From contig OY718808.1 in the NCBI GenBank assembly GCA_963070105.1, positions 9,405,398-9,469,397 of the forward strand: 64,000 nucleotides of DNA, in the 5' to 3' direction. The notes beneath the pieces are model-generated. The model worked only from the letters and a program-made list of their open reading frames with translations. It had not been told where the DNA came from and did no database searches. A program made the position numbers and the translations under genes. The DNA comes from Litomosoides sigmodontis (taxonomy: Eukaryota; Nematoda; Chromadorea; Rhabditida; Onchocercidae). Below are positions 47,901 to 59,381 of the stretch, in pieces; positions within the stretch are counted from its first letter, which is position 1; each line of letters starts with the position of its first letter.

Positions 47901-50900
47901 CACAAGGATCTGCTCGATCGATCAACTTTTTCCGTACTCAACCAAGACTTCAAGCTAAGCGATCAATGGTTAAGGTTAACTAAAATTGGTATCTTCAATT
48001 AGTCGTTATTAATGTAACTATTTACGTTATCGTTATTGTATTTTGCATGTCAAGACAACAGGCTTGGAGCCACTTTTCTCTCAATAATTCAGGACTGGCT
48101 GATGAAAGGGACACAAGAGTTGAGGTAAATTGAAAAGGAAAATAAGGAGTTGGAAAGCTAAAAATAGTTTAATTTGATGCAGTATTAAGCTCAAAATATT
48201 AATCTCACCTCTTAAAACTCAAACCGACAATGTACACCTATATTTCTTGAAAGATAAAACGGACATTTAGAGATAGCTGGAAAGTTTACCGCGTATGTAT
48301 CGCCTTTTTACTAGATAGAATTGGCTAAAGCATTCATTGAGTTTGAACCAGTATGGTTAAAAGGTGATATCTACGCGGTACCATTTGCAGGCCTGGTTAA
48401 ACGAAATTAAGCATCGCGGAGTAACATTCGAAGAATTGACCCAGAAAGTTGGCTTGGAAACTATTAAGTATTCAATACGACGATTTGAACGGACAACATT
48501 CAATGAAAGCATGAAAATCAAAACCAAAATTAGAACCTCCTGGATTTCAACAATGCAGTTTTGCTTTCAACCATGGTTCGACGCTGACAATTACTTAGAA
48601 ATAACGGACCAGGTGAAAGCTTAAATTCGTTCTTATTCCTCTCTCTCCTCCATTTCTTATGGATAAACATCTATCATTTATTGATTCTTAGGGAAATTTC
48701 TTTACGATGCTACTATCACATAATGCTGATAATGTGGATGGTGTCAACATCCCCTGTATGTCGGTTGATTTTCACGGACGACCCAGTTCATTATCACGAT
48801 TCATGGAAGGTCAAGGTCGCGCTAGAGATGGATTTAATGATGATGTATAATTCAAAATTTCCGTAGGAGTTATTCCGTCCTTTAAACCTTTTGATTATGA
48901 ATTAAAATCATCTTCATCAAATCCTAATATCTCGGGTACACAATTACAGAAATACATATGTTCGTTAGTTAAAGAAACTAATTTCAAGTTATGTCTTGGC
49001 ATCCGACATGAAGTGACAGTTGACGTACGCGCAAAATATGTAATGCTTGAAAATGACGACAATGGTACGGCATGTCGTAAGGCCATAAAAAAAGAAAACG
49101 AATTTGACTGCCGATCCAAGTGCCGCATGGAAATGATCAGAGTACATTTCAATTCTTGCAACCTTAGACGGAGAGTAAAAATAGTTTTTAACTAGAACGA
49201 AATTTCATTGTGAACACCAAGTCACCAACTTTGTTTCCAATATATACCTCGAAAAGGATTTGCAGCGATAAAATATTAACTATATTTTTTAGGATATGTG
49301 CAAATGTACGCCACCCACTTTGAGTTATCTTGTAAGAAATGAAAAAGACTACAATGAATTCCCAATTTGTGATTATGAAAAATGTACAATCGAGTGAGTG
49401 AGCATACTTAAAATATCGACAAAAATTGTCCGAATGTAAGAAAGACTCTCAGAAATCAATGTGAAAACCTTAAATGCACCTGATCGTGACAATTTCCGTA
49501 CTGATAACTTACGGAACATAATCTCACTTTAACATCTTGTAATTCTTTTTGATATTATTCAATGAAGTATTTTTAGTGTTAGGAATATTACGTATTCCGA
49601 CCACCAATGCTCCCGAAAGTGTTATCGTTCCTGTGATCAAATTACTTATGAAGTAAGTCATGTACAACACGGAAAAATGTTTCGCCGTGGTAAGTTTTAG
49701 CTCCATAAAAAATGTGATAAAAGAAAGTTGAAATCAGCTGAAAAGTTACAGTAAAAATAAATATAGATTTTATGAGAAATGAGAAAAGTAATTTGCTTCC
49801 AGACTTCACAATAATTAATTTAAACTGGGGTTCGTTTGAATATCTTACTCTAAGCCAGTATTGGGTATGGTCAATGCCAACATTTGTAGCAGCACTTGGT
49901 GGATCCATGGGAGCATGGCTTGGACTTTCGATTCTCAGTCTAATACAGGTAAATACAACGAATATATAGTTATTACTAAGTTTAAGCCAAAATTCCAAAT
50001 ATTTATTAGAAATTCCTTATGTTTCATTTAGGGTAGCACCTACCTATACAGCTTTTTAACTGCAACAATCAAAAACAAGCGCTCACGACTGAAAAATTGG
50101 AGCTTGAGCGGTCCTCCAACTTCCTCCACTGATGAAGTCATTGTGCCCGACAGAAAAGAGAACCAAAAAGTTTAGAAATGCTCTTCAAAACCCCAAAAAA
50201 ATATAAACTAGCATCTGCTAATCTATTGTTCATTTTAATCCATTTTAAAAAAATAAAATGCCGAAATTTGCAACAAAATGATACTGCATTCTGTTAGTCT
50301 CATATATCCCTTCCAGAAGGAAATAAATATATCAAATCATTTACTCTTTTAAAATTACTTATACTTGTGTGTACTTTATAAGATCCGTGCTAACTATCAA
50401 TCATACAGTAAAAGCAATCCTTTTGCTACAACTTTCGCAGCACTTCATTAGAATCTGTTGACACTGTTATACCGTACCATAGCTTACCTTTGAATGGTGA
50501 ACGTTGCATTCGAGGAAAAGTGCTTTTTTTTTTCTTCATGATTATCCATAGTTGACTGTTTATCAAAAGCTGAAAATGAAAAATTAATAAAAAGCATAGC
50601 TCATATTTTACAATATTCGCATCTTTGATAAGTCCTATGATTATCCAAATCACAAAGACTCTGTAATTATCCCAAACATAGCTTCAATATCCTTAAAACT
50701 GTAAATTCTTTGGTTAAAAAATAAACAGCAGAGTGTTAAAGCACAGTTTAATTTAAATGGTATAATTAATTTCTGCGATTCTAAGTGCTACAAAAATTTG
50801 TGACTAAATCACTCACCAAAATCAGCATGACATTTCCTGATGTGAGCTTCATAATCACGATCAGATACGCCTTCCAGAGGTAATGTTTGACAAACTCTGT

Positions 50901-51403
50901 TTGGTCCATAACTGAAAGCATAACACTTACTCCATTACCTGACCACACTATAAACACTGGAAGATTTTTATGAACTTCAGCTAACGTTGAATAATTAAAG
51001 ATAAGATAACTAGCATCTGCTAATCTATTGTTCATTTTAATCCATTTTAAAAAAATAAAATGCCGAAATTTGCAACAAAATAATACTGGATTCTGTTAGT
51101 CTCATATATCTTCCCATCTTCCCATTCTGTTAGTCTCATATATCTTCCCCATGGCTGTCACACATAGTCAGTTTTGGAAGAGACAAAAAAAAAGAATACA
51201 TACCGACATATGAATGATCCACCTTCCTTAGTACAATGAAATGCACGCAGATGTTGAGCAAATTCGAAACGATTAGAAAGCTTTTTCACATCTCCAGCAC
51301 ATAAATCACAGCAACGTGGATACTCAACACCACATCGATAATTGTCACTTCCACGGCTTCCATCTGCTACTTGGGTTGATGACATTGGAAACATATCGTA
51401 CAT
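37731..51403 (-). CDS. vps-54: VPS54, GARP complex tethering subunit
   Basis: Tethers endosome-derived vesicles at the trans-Golgi network as part of GARP. About 21 exons and 1,090 residues: 51403-51204, 50911-50817, 50569-50488, 44217-44037, 43914-43819, 43627-43436, 43117-42909, 42693-42588, 42247-42111, 41846-41717, 41510-41403, 41319-40996, about 40775-40418, 40153-40067, 39889-39699, 39521-39345, 39178-38985, 38643-38522, 38378-38298, 38136-38029 and 37829-37731. Phases close throughout; only the 40996-40775 junction is unsure. Landmarks: FTQNLSAVLLDP, TFFTRHWGDSFVP, LNNELRGVTCFRHLG, NSRSCQLILGAGALQLIGLK, SSRCLQLILRFVPFIRAVFE, NLFLRVHKNFKENLKARL. The first two exons encode a Cys/His segment (CCDLC, HLRAFHC, GGSFICRYG, EGVSDRDYEAHIRKCH) resembling two zinc fingers. 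The end, DSLTFG, is shorter than in human VPS54, unless the GTAAGA overlapping the stop is a donor. The third intron encloses a channel gene. Confidence 0.92.
41886..41948. repeat. (TA)n microsatellite
   Basis: About 63 bp of uninterrupted TA/AT in the VPS54 intron between exons 42247-42111 and 41846-41717. Confidence 0.95.
46252..50175 (+). CDS. DEG/ENaC (degenerin-type) cation channel subunit
   Basis: Trimeric amiloride-type cation channel subunit of the plasma membrane, gated by mechanical force, acid or ligand in relatives. Eleven exons join in phase to 736 residues: 46252-46805, 47034-47181, 47406-47570, 47780-47974, 48391-48612, 48692-48809, 48867-49141, 49293-49393, 49583-49689, 49767-49948 and 50032-50175. 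A cytosolic N-terminus of about 210 residues precedes TM1 (WSLWFIITFLAAMTIRDITLL). Post-TM1: EYMEYPK, MYMPNITFCMSRQQAW. Cys-rich ectodomain: CRMEMIRDMCKCTPPTLSYL, CDYEKCTIENITYSDHQCSR, CYRSCDQITYEV. TM2: PTFVAALGGSMGAWLGLSIL, with the GxS selectivity motif. The start ATG follows two TTTTCAG sites and is inferred; an upstream open exon at 45853-46121 ends at a donor but in the wrong phase. The 57-bp intron at 48810-48866 avoids an in-frame TAA. The whole gene lies in a VPS54 intron. Confidence 0.9.
48041..48168 (+). pseudogene. Partial duplicate of a DEG/ENaC exon
   Basis: The sequence repeats about 47487-47615, covering the 3' half of exon 47406-47570, its donor and the start of the following intron, at roughly 90% identity. 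The copy would encode MSRQQAWSHFSLNNSG and keeps a GTAAAT donor, but it lacks the 5' half of the exon and has no good acceptor. It lies in the intron between exons 47780-47974 and 48391-48612 and is not needed for the reading frame. Confidence 0.85.
50206..50308. repeat. 103-bp direct repeat, copy 1
   Basis: Starts aactagcatctgctaatc and lies just after the DEG/ENaC stop codon, in its 3' UTR. The second copy is at 51008-51110 with about four differences. Confidence 0.95.
51008..51110. repeat. 103-bp direct repeat, copy 2
   Basis: Near-identical to 50206-50308. It lies in the first intron of VPS54, and its last 25 or so bases recur once more immediately downstream (about 51123-51148). Confidence 0.95.
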
Positions 51404-54400
51404 CAATTATAACTCGGTCCGTTATTGATTTTCTTCCTTGTTTAATTTTCATTAAACTCCTAGAATACTGACAAAATCTGCTAATTAAATATTGCATTAC
51501 ATTTCGGTATTTCGGTAAAATATTTCATTAAATACCAACACATGTCAGTGCGAAAGCAGTATACATCGCAATCACCTCCACCTGATCTCTTAACTCCCCC
51601 AACACTTCATTAGCATTCATTTTAATTCTGTAAACTATCTGCAAACCTTACTGTTTTCATTGATTCCAGTGGAGGGGGATGAGTGATTCCAATAAGAACG
51701 GACAGTTCCTTAGAAGTCAACACTGACACATGAAATTACTAACGCAACCTAGCAACAAATTTCACTTTTAAATCTTGAAATGGAAACTGCTTGACGATTC
51801 TAAAAGGCGAACAAGCAAAAATGAAAACAAATAAACAAAAAGTGTGTTTTACACAAAGTGTATAACGAGTAACGAAACAGTTACAATCGGAAATTATGAA
51901 ATACATGACAGAAATTGATTTCAAAGAACGGTTGGAGGGGGACGGTGCTGGGAGCGGAGAGGTTGGTTGTTGGATTAATTGGTTCGTCCGAACCACAAGG
52001 TGATGATGCCCTGACTGCACTATCAAGTGACATCATTTCAGTGTTAGAGGAAAACTGTAGTTGCTAATCTTTGCATTAAACCATTGGGTAGTAATTAATT
52101 AAGATCGGCTGAACTGAGTCGCAGGGAATATAACTTCTGTAGTTTAAGCATCTCTTGTTTTTTCATCGGTAAAATAACTGTCAGTGCACAGGAAACGATG
52201 CTCATTTCTCTGCTTTGTTTTGCAATCAATCGATAATATCAACAGATCAGATAGGATTTCGGCTAAATTTTTTGTAAAAAGTGATATCGTCTGTGGTGTG
52301 TGCGTCATCAATTCATATTTCTGTGGTGCTTGTAAAGGTTGGAACACTGAGTGAAAGTCAAACCTGCACAGTTCCTGCAGTACACCAAAGATCGAGGAGC
52401 AGTCGGTTGGAAAAGTCGCTGAAGTACTGTCAGGCTTTACGAATGAGACAAAGTTTTGCGTCGGTTAGTTTTAGGTGGGAGAAGGGCAGTTGTATTGGTT
52501 TGTGTGAGTGGAACTGAAGATAATTTTACAGTCAAAAAAACCATTTCGAATGACAGAATGCTAAGTAGAAAAAACCGTGTGAAATTGTCTGCCACTGAAA
52601 TTTTGGGGATTTTCATCATTCTTTCCGTCTTTCGATCTCTTTCATTACAATATCATATCTGTATGCTCTAGCTTATGCTATCAAATAGATTTTAAAATAA
52701 TCTAAAATCAGTTTTTTCCATTGGAGTTAATGACCGTTTCATGCATTTCGAAAAATTTTACTGTTAATTTTTGCAATGTGAATGGTTACTTTAAACAATT
52801 ATTGTCAAAAGCATGGTCAATCTCCGCACATTTCTCAGACGTGAACTGTGAATCTCGGAGGCTCGTAGTGCAGTTAGATAGTTGGCAGTTTATCTTTAGC
52901 ATATTTGTTATCTTTACACCGTTATTGAATAATATAATGCAAAATATTATAAATTGTTATTGCACCTTATTTCCATGTATGTGTGTGTGTGTGTGTGTGT
53001 GCACATGATAGATTTATTTTCTTGTTTTTGATGTTATCACAACCAGATTTGGCAGACGATTCTGTTGAAAAAGCAACAAAAATAATTCAAATTTCATGAA
53101 GTTTCACAGTAATTCAGCTAAGAGAGTACATTTAAGAAGTGATCACTGGAAAAGAAGTAAAATATCACTGCGATAATAATTTAATATACAATGAAGTATA
53201 CTTTCTAAATGACTGTGTCGATGATGACAGCACCGATAACGATAATCATAGCAATGATAGTAGCAGTAATGATAGCTATGGTTCACACAGAATAATGATA
53301 GCGCAAGCAATACAGTACGTGTAATCATTGATGTGATCAATATCAGCTCTATTTTATATCAAAAATATCTTTAATGTGCAATTTTACGTCATTTACGTAA
53401 CAACAATGCAGCCATGTGAATGATTATCTTTTACCATTTACTGCTACCGTAATCAATTCTTCGTTTCTAAATTGCCGAAAACTATTTTGGAATTGATTAA
53501 AGGGTTCTTCTTGCGTCTATTTTATATAGTGTAAGAAAGGGAAATAAAAAAAAACGGTAAATAAAGAGAAATTATTTTCTAAGATTTAAGGTATCAAGCA
53601 CTTCCTCCTTTTTGTAATTTTCAATAAATCACAAGTGTGTGGTTTTGAATTTGCTGAATTAGGCATATTTCGTTTGTATTGGTGCAAAATTAAAATGCTT
53701 AAGCGATTTGAATTTTGAAAAGAATTGAATGAGTGCATTGAGGCATGCATTCATTCATTCATTCACCTTAATTGTCTCATTTCCATGCAGTAACCGTTGC
53801 TACGATCATTTCAAATTTCAACCATATTGATAAGTAAATAAACGATGAATTCATTTTACTTTCTTTTTCTTCATTCATCTCAATTTTATCATTTATCATT
53901 GACAATTAATTTTTCTATTTCTTAAGTAGTTTTAATTATTCTGATATTTTTAGTGCAAATTGCTTATGTGTAATTTATCTGGAAATGCACATAATTACCA
54001 CAAAAAAAATCATTTAAATCTGTAAAGTAAAATAATATTATTGATGTTGTTGATATGAACTCTCTGCTAATTTAATTAATAGGAAGAACAAAAACTGTTG
54101 ATAATTCCTCGTTGAATGTGAGTGGCTTGTGGTGTGAGCTGTAATATTAATTAGGAATTAAATTTTGAATTTTTTTAAAGCAAAATATAATAAAACAGAA
54201 TACATTTCTCTTTCTCAGTACTACAGTTCCGTTCTTTTTCCATTTGAATTCAAATTTTTGCAAAAATTGAAATCTATATCAAATGCTAATTTTCCATACG
54301 CTTAGGAAAGAAAGGAAACAAATGAAATTCAGTTACGCGTAACTGTAATAACAGTAATATCTGTAAACACCACTAATTCCCCACTCACTTTTTCACTTAT

Positions 54401-55886
54401 CATCCTGATAAGGAGAGTAAGAGAGAGAGAGAGAGGGAGGATAATAATAAAGATTAGAATTAGGCTAATACAACTGTTTCACTCCTCATTGCTTATAGAG
54501 GAATAACAAGGAGAGAAGAGTCAACGCATTTGAAAGTTTGAAAGCATGAGGAAGACCTGCCCAAGCAATGAGGGATTAATGGGAAAATTAGAAAAGCGAA
54601 TGTGGCCGATTAAGGCAATCATCAAATGAAAGCGTCCTGGCCACTTGTCCTACCCAATCGACGATATCTCCCGCATACAATCCGTCACGCTACTACATCG
54701 CGTGTACACGCATGTTAGCGTGGTTACACTTGAGGTCATGAGTACTTACACTCTGCTTCCATTTATGCACCATGTAAACGTAGATAGTAGAATTAATATG
54801 CAAAAGTAGCCTATATGGTTGAAAGATGCAAATACCATGGCAAGGTTGGCGATTTAAATATGCTTCGCCTAGCGCTCCTTAATTGAAATCTAAACTGTCA
54901 CCTGTAGTATGCATGGTTATGCATATCTAAGTGTATATAATATCAAATCAGCTGGAAGTGTAAAATAAGAAATGGTTGTTGAAATCACAAGCATCCTCCT
55001 CATTCGTAATTTTTATTTTAGACTTTTTGGGTAATCACAAGCATTCGTAATTTTTATTTTAGATGCCACGAGGATTCTTTGGTACATCTAATATCGGTTC
55101 ATCTTGCACTGCAAAATTCATCTGTAAAATCAGGAATTAAATGAAAAATATTAATAAGCATTTATTAGTTATAGCTAATTTTCTATTCATCCCATTTCCC
55201 TATCTTTTTGAATTTGAAATTCTAATTACTATGAATTAGTCAAGAAAAGAGCAATACGTTTGCCACTCACTTCCTGCCTTATTCATAGTAATCTAAATTT
55301 TGATACAAAAATTGCTATAAAATATGTCAGTAAAAAATGTGCTTTAATAATAAGTATTATGTTATCATGTAAGCTTAACAAATTGACAAAAAAAAAGGCT
55401 TCGCAAATTCACACGCATTACTTTTGCGACCTCTTCAAGAAGCATCTAAAAGGAGATTGAATGTGACAATGTTGAAATGATTACACGACGCTTTTTTCAC
55501 GGCCTATCACAAATCCATTTTAGCTCACTTTTTTCTGCAATTAACAAAAAGCCTTAAGCTGCCCTTAGATCACTCTATTATGTTATGTATTGCTAATTAC
55601 ATGTAAATTATTGCTTTATTATCGAAATTTTCAAATTTCCATCCTGTTTTTTCCCCTCTACACTACGCTGAAAAAATGTTGATTTTTCCAGGACTTCAAT
55701 TACAAGGAAAAAAAGTAGCATGGGAAACGGATACATACGTTTGCTGATATAAGACTCTTATCTTTCACTCTGCTATTCTGCAGTCTCAAAATTCGAAAGG
55801 CGGTGGAATCAGCAACAAGAAATTAAGCTTAAGAGTTGTCGTCATAAGAAGTGAGACGTTGAGTCTACAGATATGTATTTACACGC
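51404..55886. other. Intergenic between VPS54 and the Ly6-type gene
   Basis: Presumed VPS54 promoter side on the left and Ly6 promoter side on the right. GC-richer patches lie at about 51640-52030, 52280-52500 and 54540-54760; the last contains a perfect 12-bp palindrome, gcgtgtacacgc (54700-54711). Simple repeats: (GT)n at 52979-53000 and (AG)n at 54418-54437. The short open frames here show no family resemblance. A minus-strand exon starting at 52347 (MFQPLQAPQKYELMTH) is possible but unsupported. Confidence 0.45.
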
Positions 55887-56942
55887 ATGGACCGGTCAAC
55901 CTCTGAAATAGGTCACATAGGCGTGATATTAAACGATGAGGACCATCCAATGACACAACGGTCATTATCAACAACCATAATCATCGGTAGGAACAGTAAG
56001 ACCCTTACCGTCTTACTTCTGCTTATCATTCAGGCAGCAGTCGTTCGTAAGTTTTGCCTATGGGATAGTAATGGATTTAATAAACTCCTTTATTGAATTA
56101 GTTGATTGAACTGAGATATAGAGGATAGAAGTAAATACAGGTACTATAATATTTCAAGGAATTTCAAGTTTCCTTAGGTGCCGCTAACCTTTCCTACACA
56201 TCGCGTCGTTGCGTTATTTTTAACATTTAGATCTGTAGTTATTCATAATTTAATCTCTACATGAAAAATCTGAATTAAATTTTACGGCACTACTAAATTT
56301 TCCTCATATTAAAAGAGAGGGAGAGAAATGAAAAAGTTTTAGAATGTTTAGTTTGCTACGATGGCGCTGATTGCCTACAAACGCGTAGTTGCAGCGAATG
56401 CAATGGTATTGGTTGTATACGAATGAAAAGTTATAATACTGAACACATCCACACAGTTGCGTTGACGTGTTTACCATATGCAACAAGGTATGATTAATTA
56501 TTTTATTTTATCTTAAAAACTATTTATCAGTCTATAGGAATTGTCAAATTTCAAAGTTGCCATTTAAATTAATTGGATAAATTTCTTTTATCTAAATACG
56601 TCGCAATTTGTTTTATTTCTTTAAACAGTTACTGCTCAACTAAAACTGTTTAAAATTTAGTATAAAAAATCAAAGCTGAATGAATTAGTCATTGAGCGTC
56701 GATTTACTTATTTAAATTATTAAAGAAATATTGCTTTATCAATTACTGATTTCAGAACTTATCAGCTAGAATCATCTGGCTGTCGTATTTCGTTATCGGG
56801 TGATAGTGAACATTGTATATGCTACGATACTGACTACTGTAATCACGCAAACGGCTCATCATTTTTTAGCTACCAATCTATTTCTTTAACTATTCTTGCT
56901 GTTTTTATTTCCATTTCATTCGTTCTGTTGCATTTGTTATGA
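55887..56942 (+). CDS. Ly6/uPAR-type (three-finger) putative GPI-anchored protein
   Basis: Small secreted or surface protein of 163 residues. Exons: 55887-56046, 56343-56487 and 56756-56942 (TGA); phases close. Exon 1 encodes a hydrophobic signal segment (LTVLLLLIIQAAVV); an inner Met (MTQRSLS) may be the real start. The mature part begins QCLVCYDGADC, then SCSECNGIGCIRM, ALTCLPYATR, SGCRISLSGD, and ends with CICYDTDYCNHANGSS. This CxxC start and closing C...CN with ten or more Cys is the Ly6/three-finger layout. A C-terminal hydrophobic tail (LTILAVFISISFVLLHLL) after a small-residue site suggests GPI anchoring. In C. elegans such proteins include the odr-2/hot group; orthology is not established. 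Ligand unknown. Confidence 0.8.
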
Positions 56943-59381
56943 CAGTAATAACTTATAGTTTCAAATTCCAAAAATATTTAATACTAACCAATTATTGCAA
57001 TTCATTATTTATAGTAAGTCATCTCAGAATAGTTTTTGTCTGTCTTATTCTTTGAGAGATGAAATATTTAGCGAATTCTTACGAGCCTATAGAAATCATG
57101 CAAAAAGGAATGAAATTTAAAGTGCTAAGATTTTTTAAAAAATAAACCTTCAATTATGAATTTTGCACAAAATGTGGTTGCTCTGCCAGTGATGAAATAT
57201 TCCAATATCTTGTTTCTACTGTCCTCCGTAATCATCTGTACTACACGTTATCGATAGAAACTTCATCGCTTGAAATAATTAAAAACGAATTGAAATTAGT
57301 TTTGCGAAAATTAATTTACAAAAGATTGCTTGGAAAAAAACTTCTGACACGAAAAGATTCTTTAAAAAATATTTGGTTTGAATTTTTAATTTTTTATAAA
57401 ATTTTTAAAATGATAATTCTGTGCATCATAATAATTGTTCCATGCTCTAGTATTATGGCTCCTAAAGTAAACGACACGTTTTTTAAATCTATCAAATTAA
57501 AATTTCCACATTTGTAGAGGGAATTAAGCTACAGAATTTCGAGCAAATACTAATTTAAGTATTTGATAGATGGATTGTTAATATGCGATTGCATGGCATG
57601 TAACATAGAATTTGAAATTCATTCGATTAACACCACTTTGTCGGCCTCCACTATTAATAAAATTTGCTAAATATGAGCACATAACGCTCTCTTTTTAATT
57701 TGTTAGTCTCACTCCTCTTTACTGTTGTACGCTCCTATCTTTAAGAATTGTTTTTTACCTTATATCGTGAAGAAAATTCGCAGTAGGCTTGTTTGTTTCT
57801 ACAATATAACTCTGTGACAGCAAATTTTACAGCACTTCATAAACTTTCCAACTTTAAATGCAATATCCAAAAAAATGCTTGCTCGCAAGCAATTTTCCCG
57901 ACTAAATACCAGACGACACATATGAAAACTATCCTGTCGCTCAAATTACTGTTTGTTGACCTATGTTTTTTCCTCTGCGTACCACTGTCGTTCATATTCA
58001 TTCTAGCAATATCTGCAGAGAAATTGAAATATTCCTTCCTTTTATTTTTGCTTGAGGAAGCTAAAAATAAGCCAGTTCAAAACAACTCAATTCCCTTTCA
58101 ATTAACTATAACAGATTGAGTAATAAATTTTGTCCCGCACAATTTCGATGCAATTTCTTTCATATTGGCTTCACAAAATCTCCATTATTTAAAATATCGT
58201 AACATGCATTAGAGTAGTAATGAAAAGGAAGAGCCTATTTGAACAAATTAATTACATTGAAATAAATATGGATTCACTCAATTATGCTACCATGAAATTT
58301 ATAGCTTTTAAAAATAGAGCGCAAAAGGAGCTAGAAGGCATCATACGGAGAGCGTGAAAAGACATCTTTAGAAGATAAAAACCGATCTAACGACATCCTG
58401 ATGTAGTCATTGCACAAATGATAAGTGAAATTAATGCATTTAAATTCCAGAACTTAATGCAGAAACAACTATCGCCTTTAGAAATCTTACAACATCACTT
58501 GTAACATTACTAATGGTTCTACAAGACGAGTAACAGGAACACCTAATAGATGAACAAGATACATCAAACGAACCGAGGCTCATGTTTTTTAACTCTAATG
58601 AAACATTAAAGCGAATAAATGATGACCTTTACGTAACAACAACGGTATCAAATTGCTGTCTAATAATTTGTTTCGCTTGATAAGCTTCTAAATACGTAAC
58701 CGCATTATGATGAGTTCTAGAACAATAAAGATTTTATATTTTAAAATACATATAAACAACATATGTTGAGCACTTTACATGCCAGATCAGTATCCGAAGA
58801 AAAATGGTCACACCAAATTTTACTAACATCTTTGTGGGTTTAAGGCTGCTAAATTTAAATCCAATTTGTTATCCTGGAGATCAGTGTAAATACCAGGAAA
58901 GTCAGCCAATAGCAATAAATCGGAAAGCCAGTAATTTGCACCAACTGTTGTCCTCCTCACGGCTAAAAATGGAACAAATTTCGTAGAATTTCAGAGATAA
59001 GAATTACTATTTCACTTTTCCTTTCTTTTGTCAGTCCCAAATTTTTAGATTAACTTGTGTATGCGTGGACAAACTTCAACTATAAAGCCGTGATTTACAA
59101 TTAAATGCATTTTTAATTTCTCATTAATAAAGTTAGGTTGAACTTATCAGGAGTTGTTTCTTTTAATCTGTCAAGTTATTAAACTTAATCTTCCTACATT
59201 AAGTAATGGAAATTTAGTTGCAGCGAATACTAAGCCATGTTGAAGTCAAAAATTCAATTGCATAAAATAAAATGACAGTTATGCAAAAGTTATAAATAAC
59301 CGAAGTTTCAATGATAGAATATCATGTGGAAATTTGTGATCTCGCTTTGTGTATTTTTTAGTATATTTAAAAAAAGGTTAT
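56943..59381. other. Convergent intergenic region
   Basis: AT-rich DNA between the 3' ends of the Ly6-type and gamma-tubulin complex genes. The open frames at 57290-57517 and 57793-58119 (+) have AT-driven composition (Lys, Ile, Phe, Leu), no splice context and no family resemblance. Nothing else is seen. Confidence 0.5.

Noticed and set aside
48810..48866. In-frame TAA after RDGFNDDV, suggesting that the DEG/ENaC gene is a pseudogene
   Set aside because: A 57-bp GT-AG intron with matching phase 1 on both sides removes the stop and restores GVIPSFKPFDYEL; all other exons are open.
57793..58119. 108-codon open frame with a hydrophobic segment
   Set aside because: No family resemblance, no promoter or splice context, and AT-driven residues; chance open frame.
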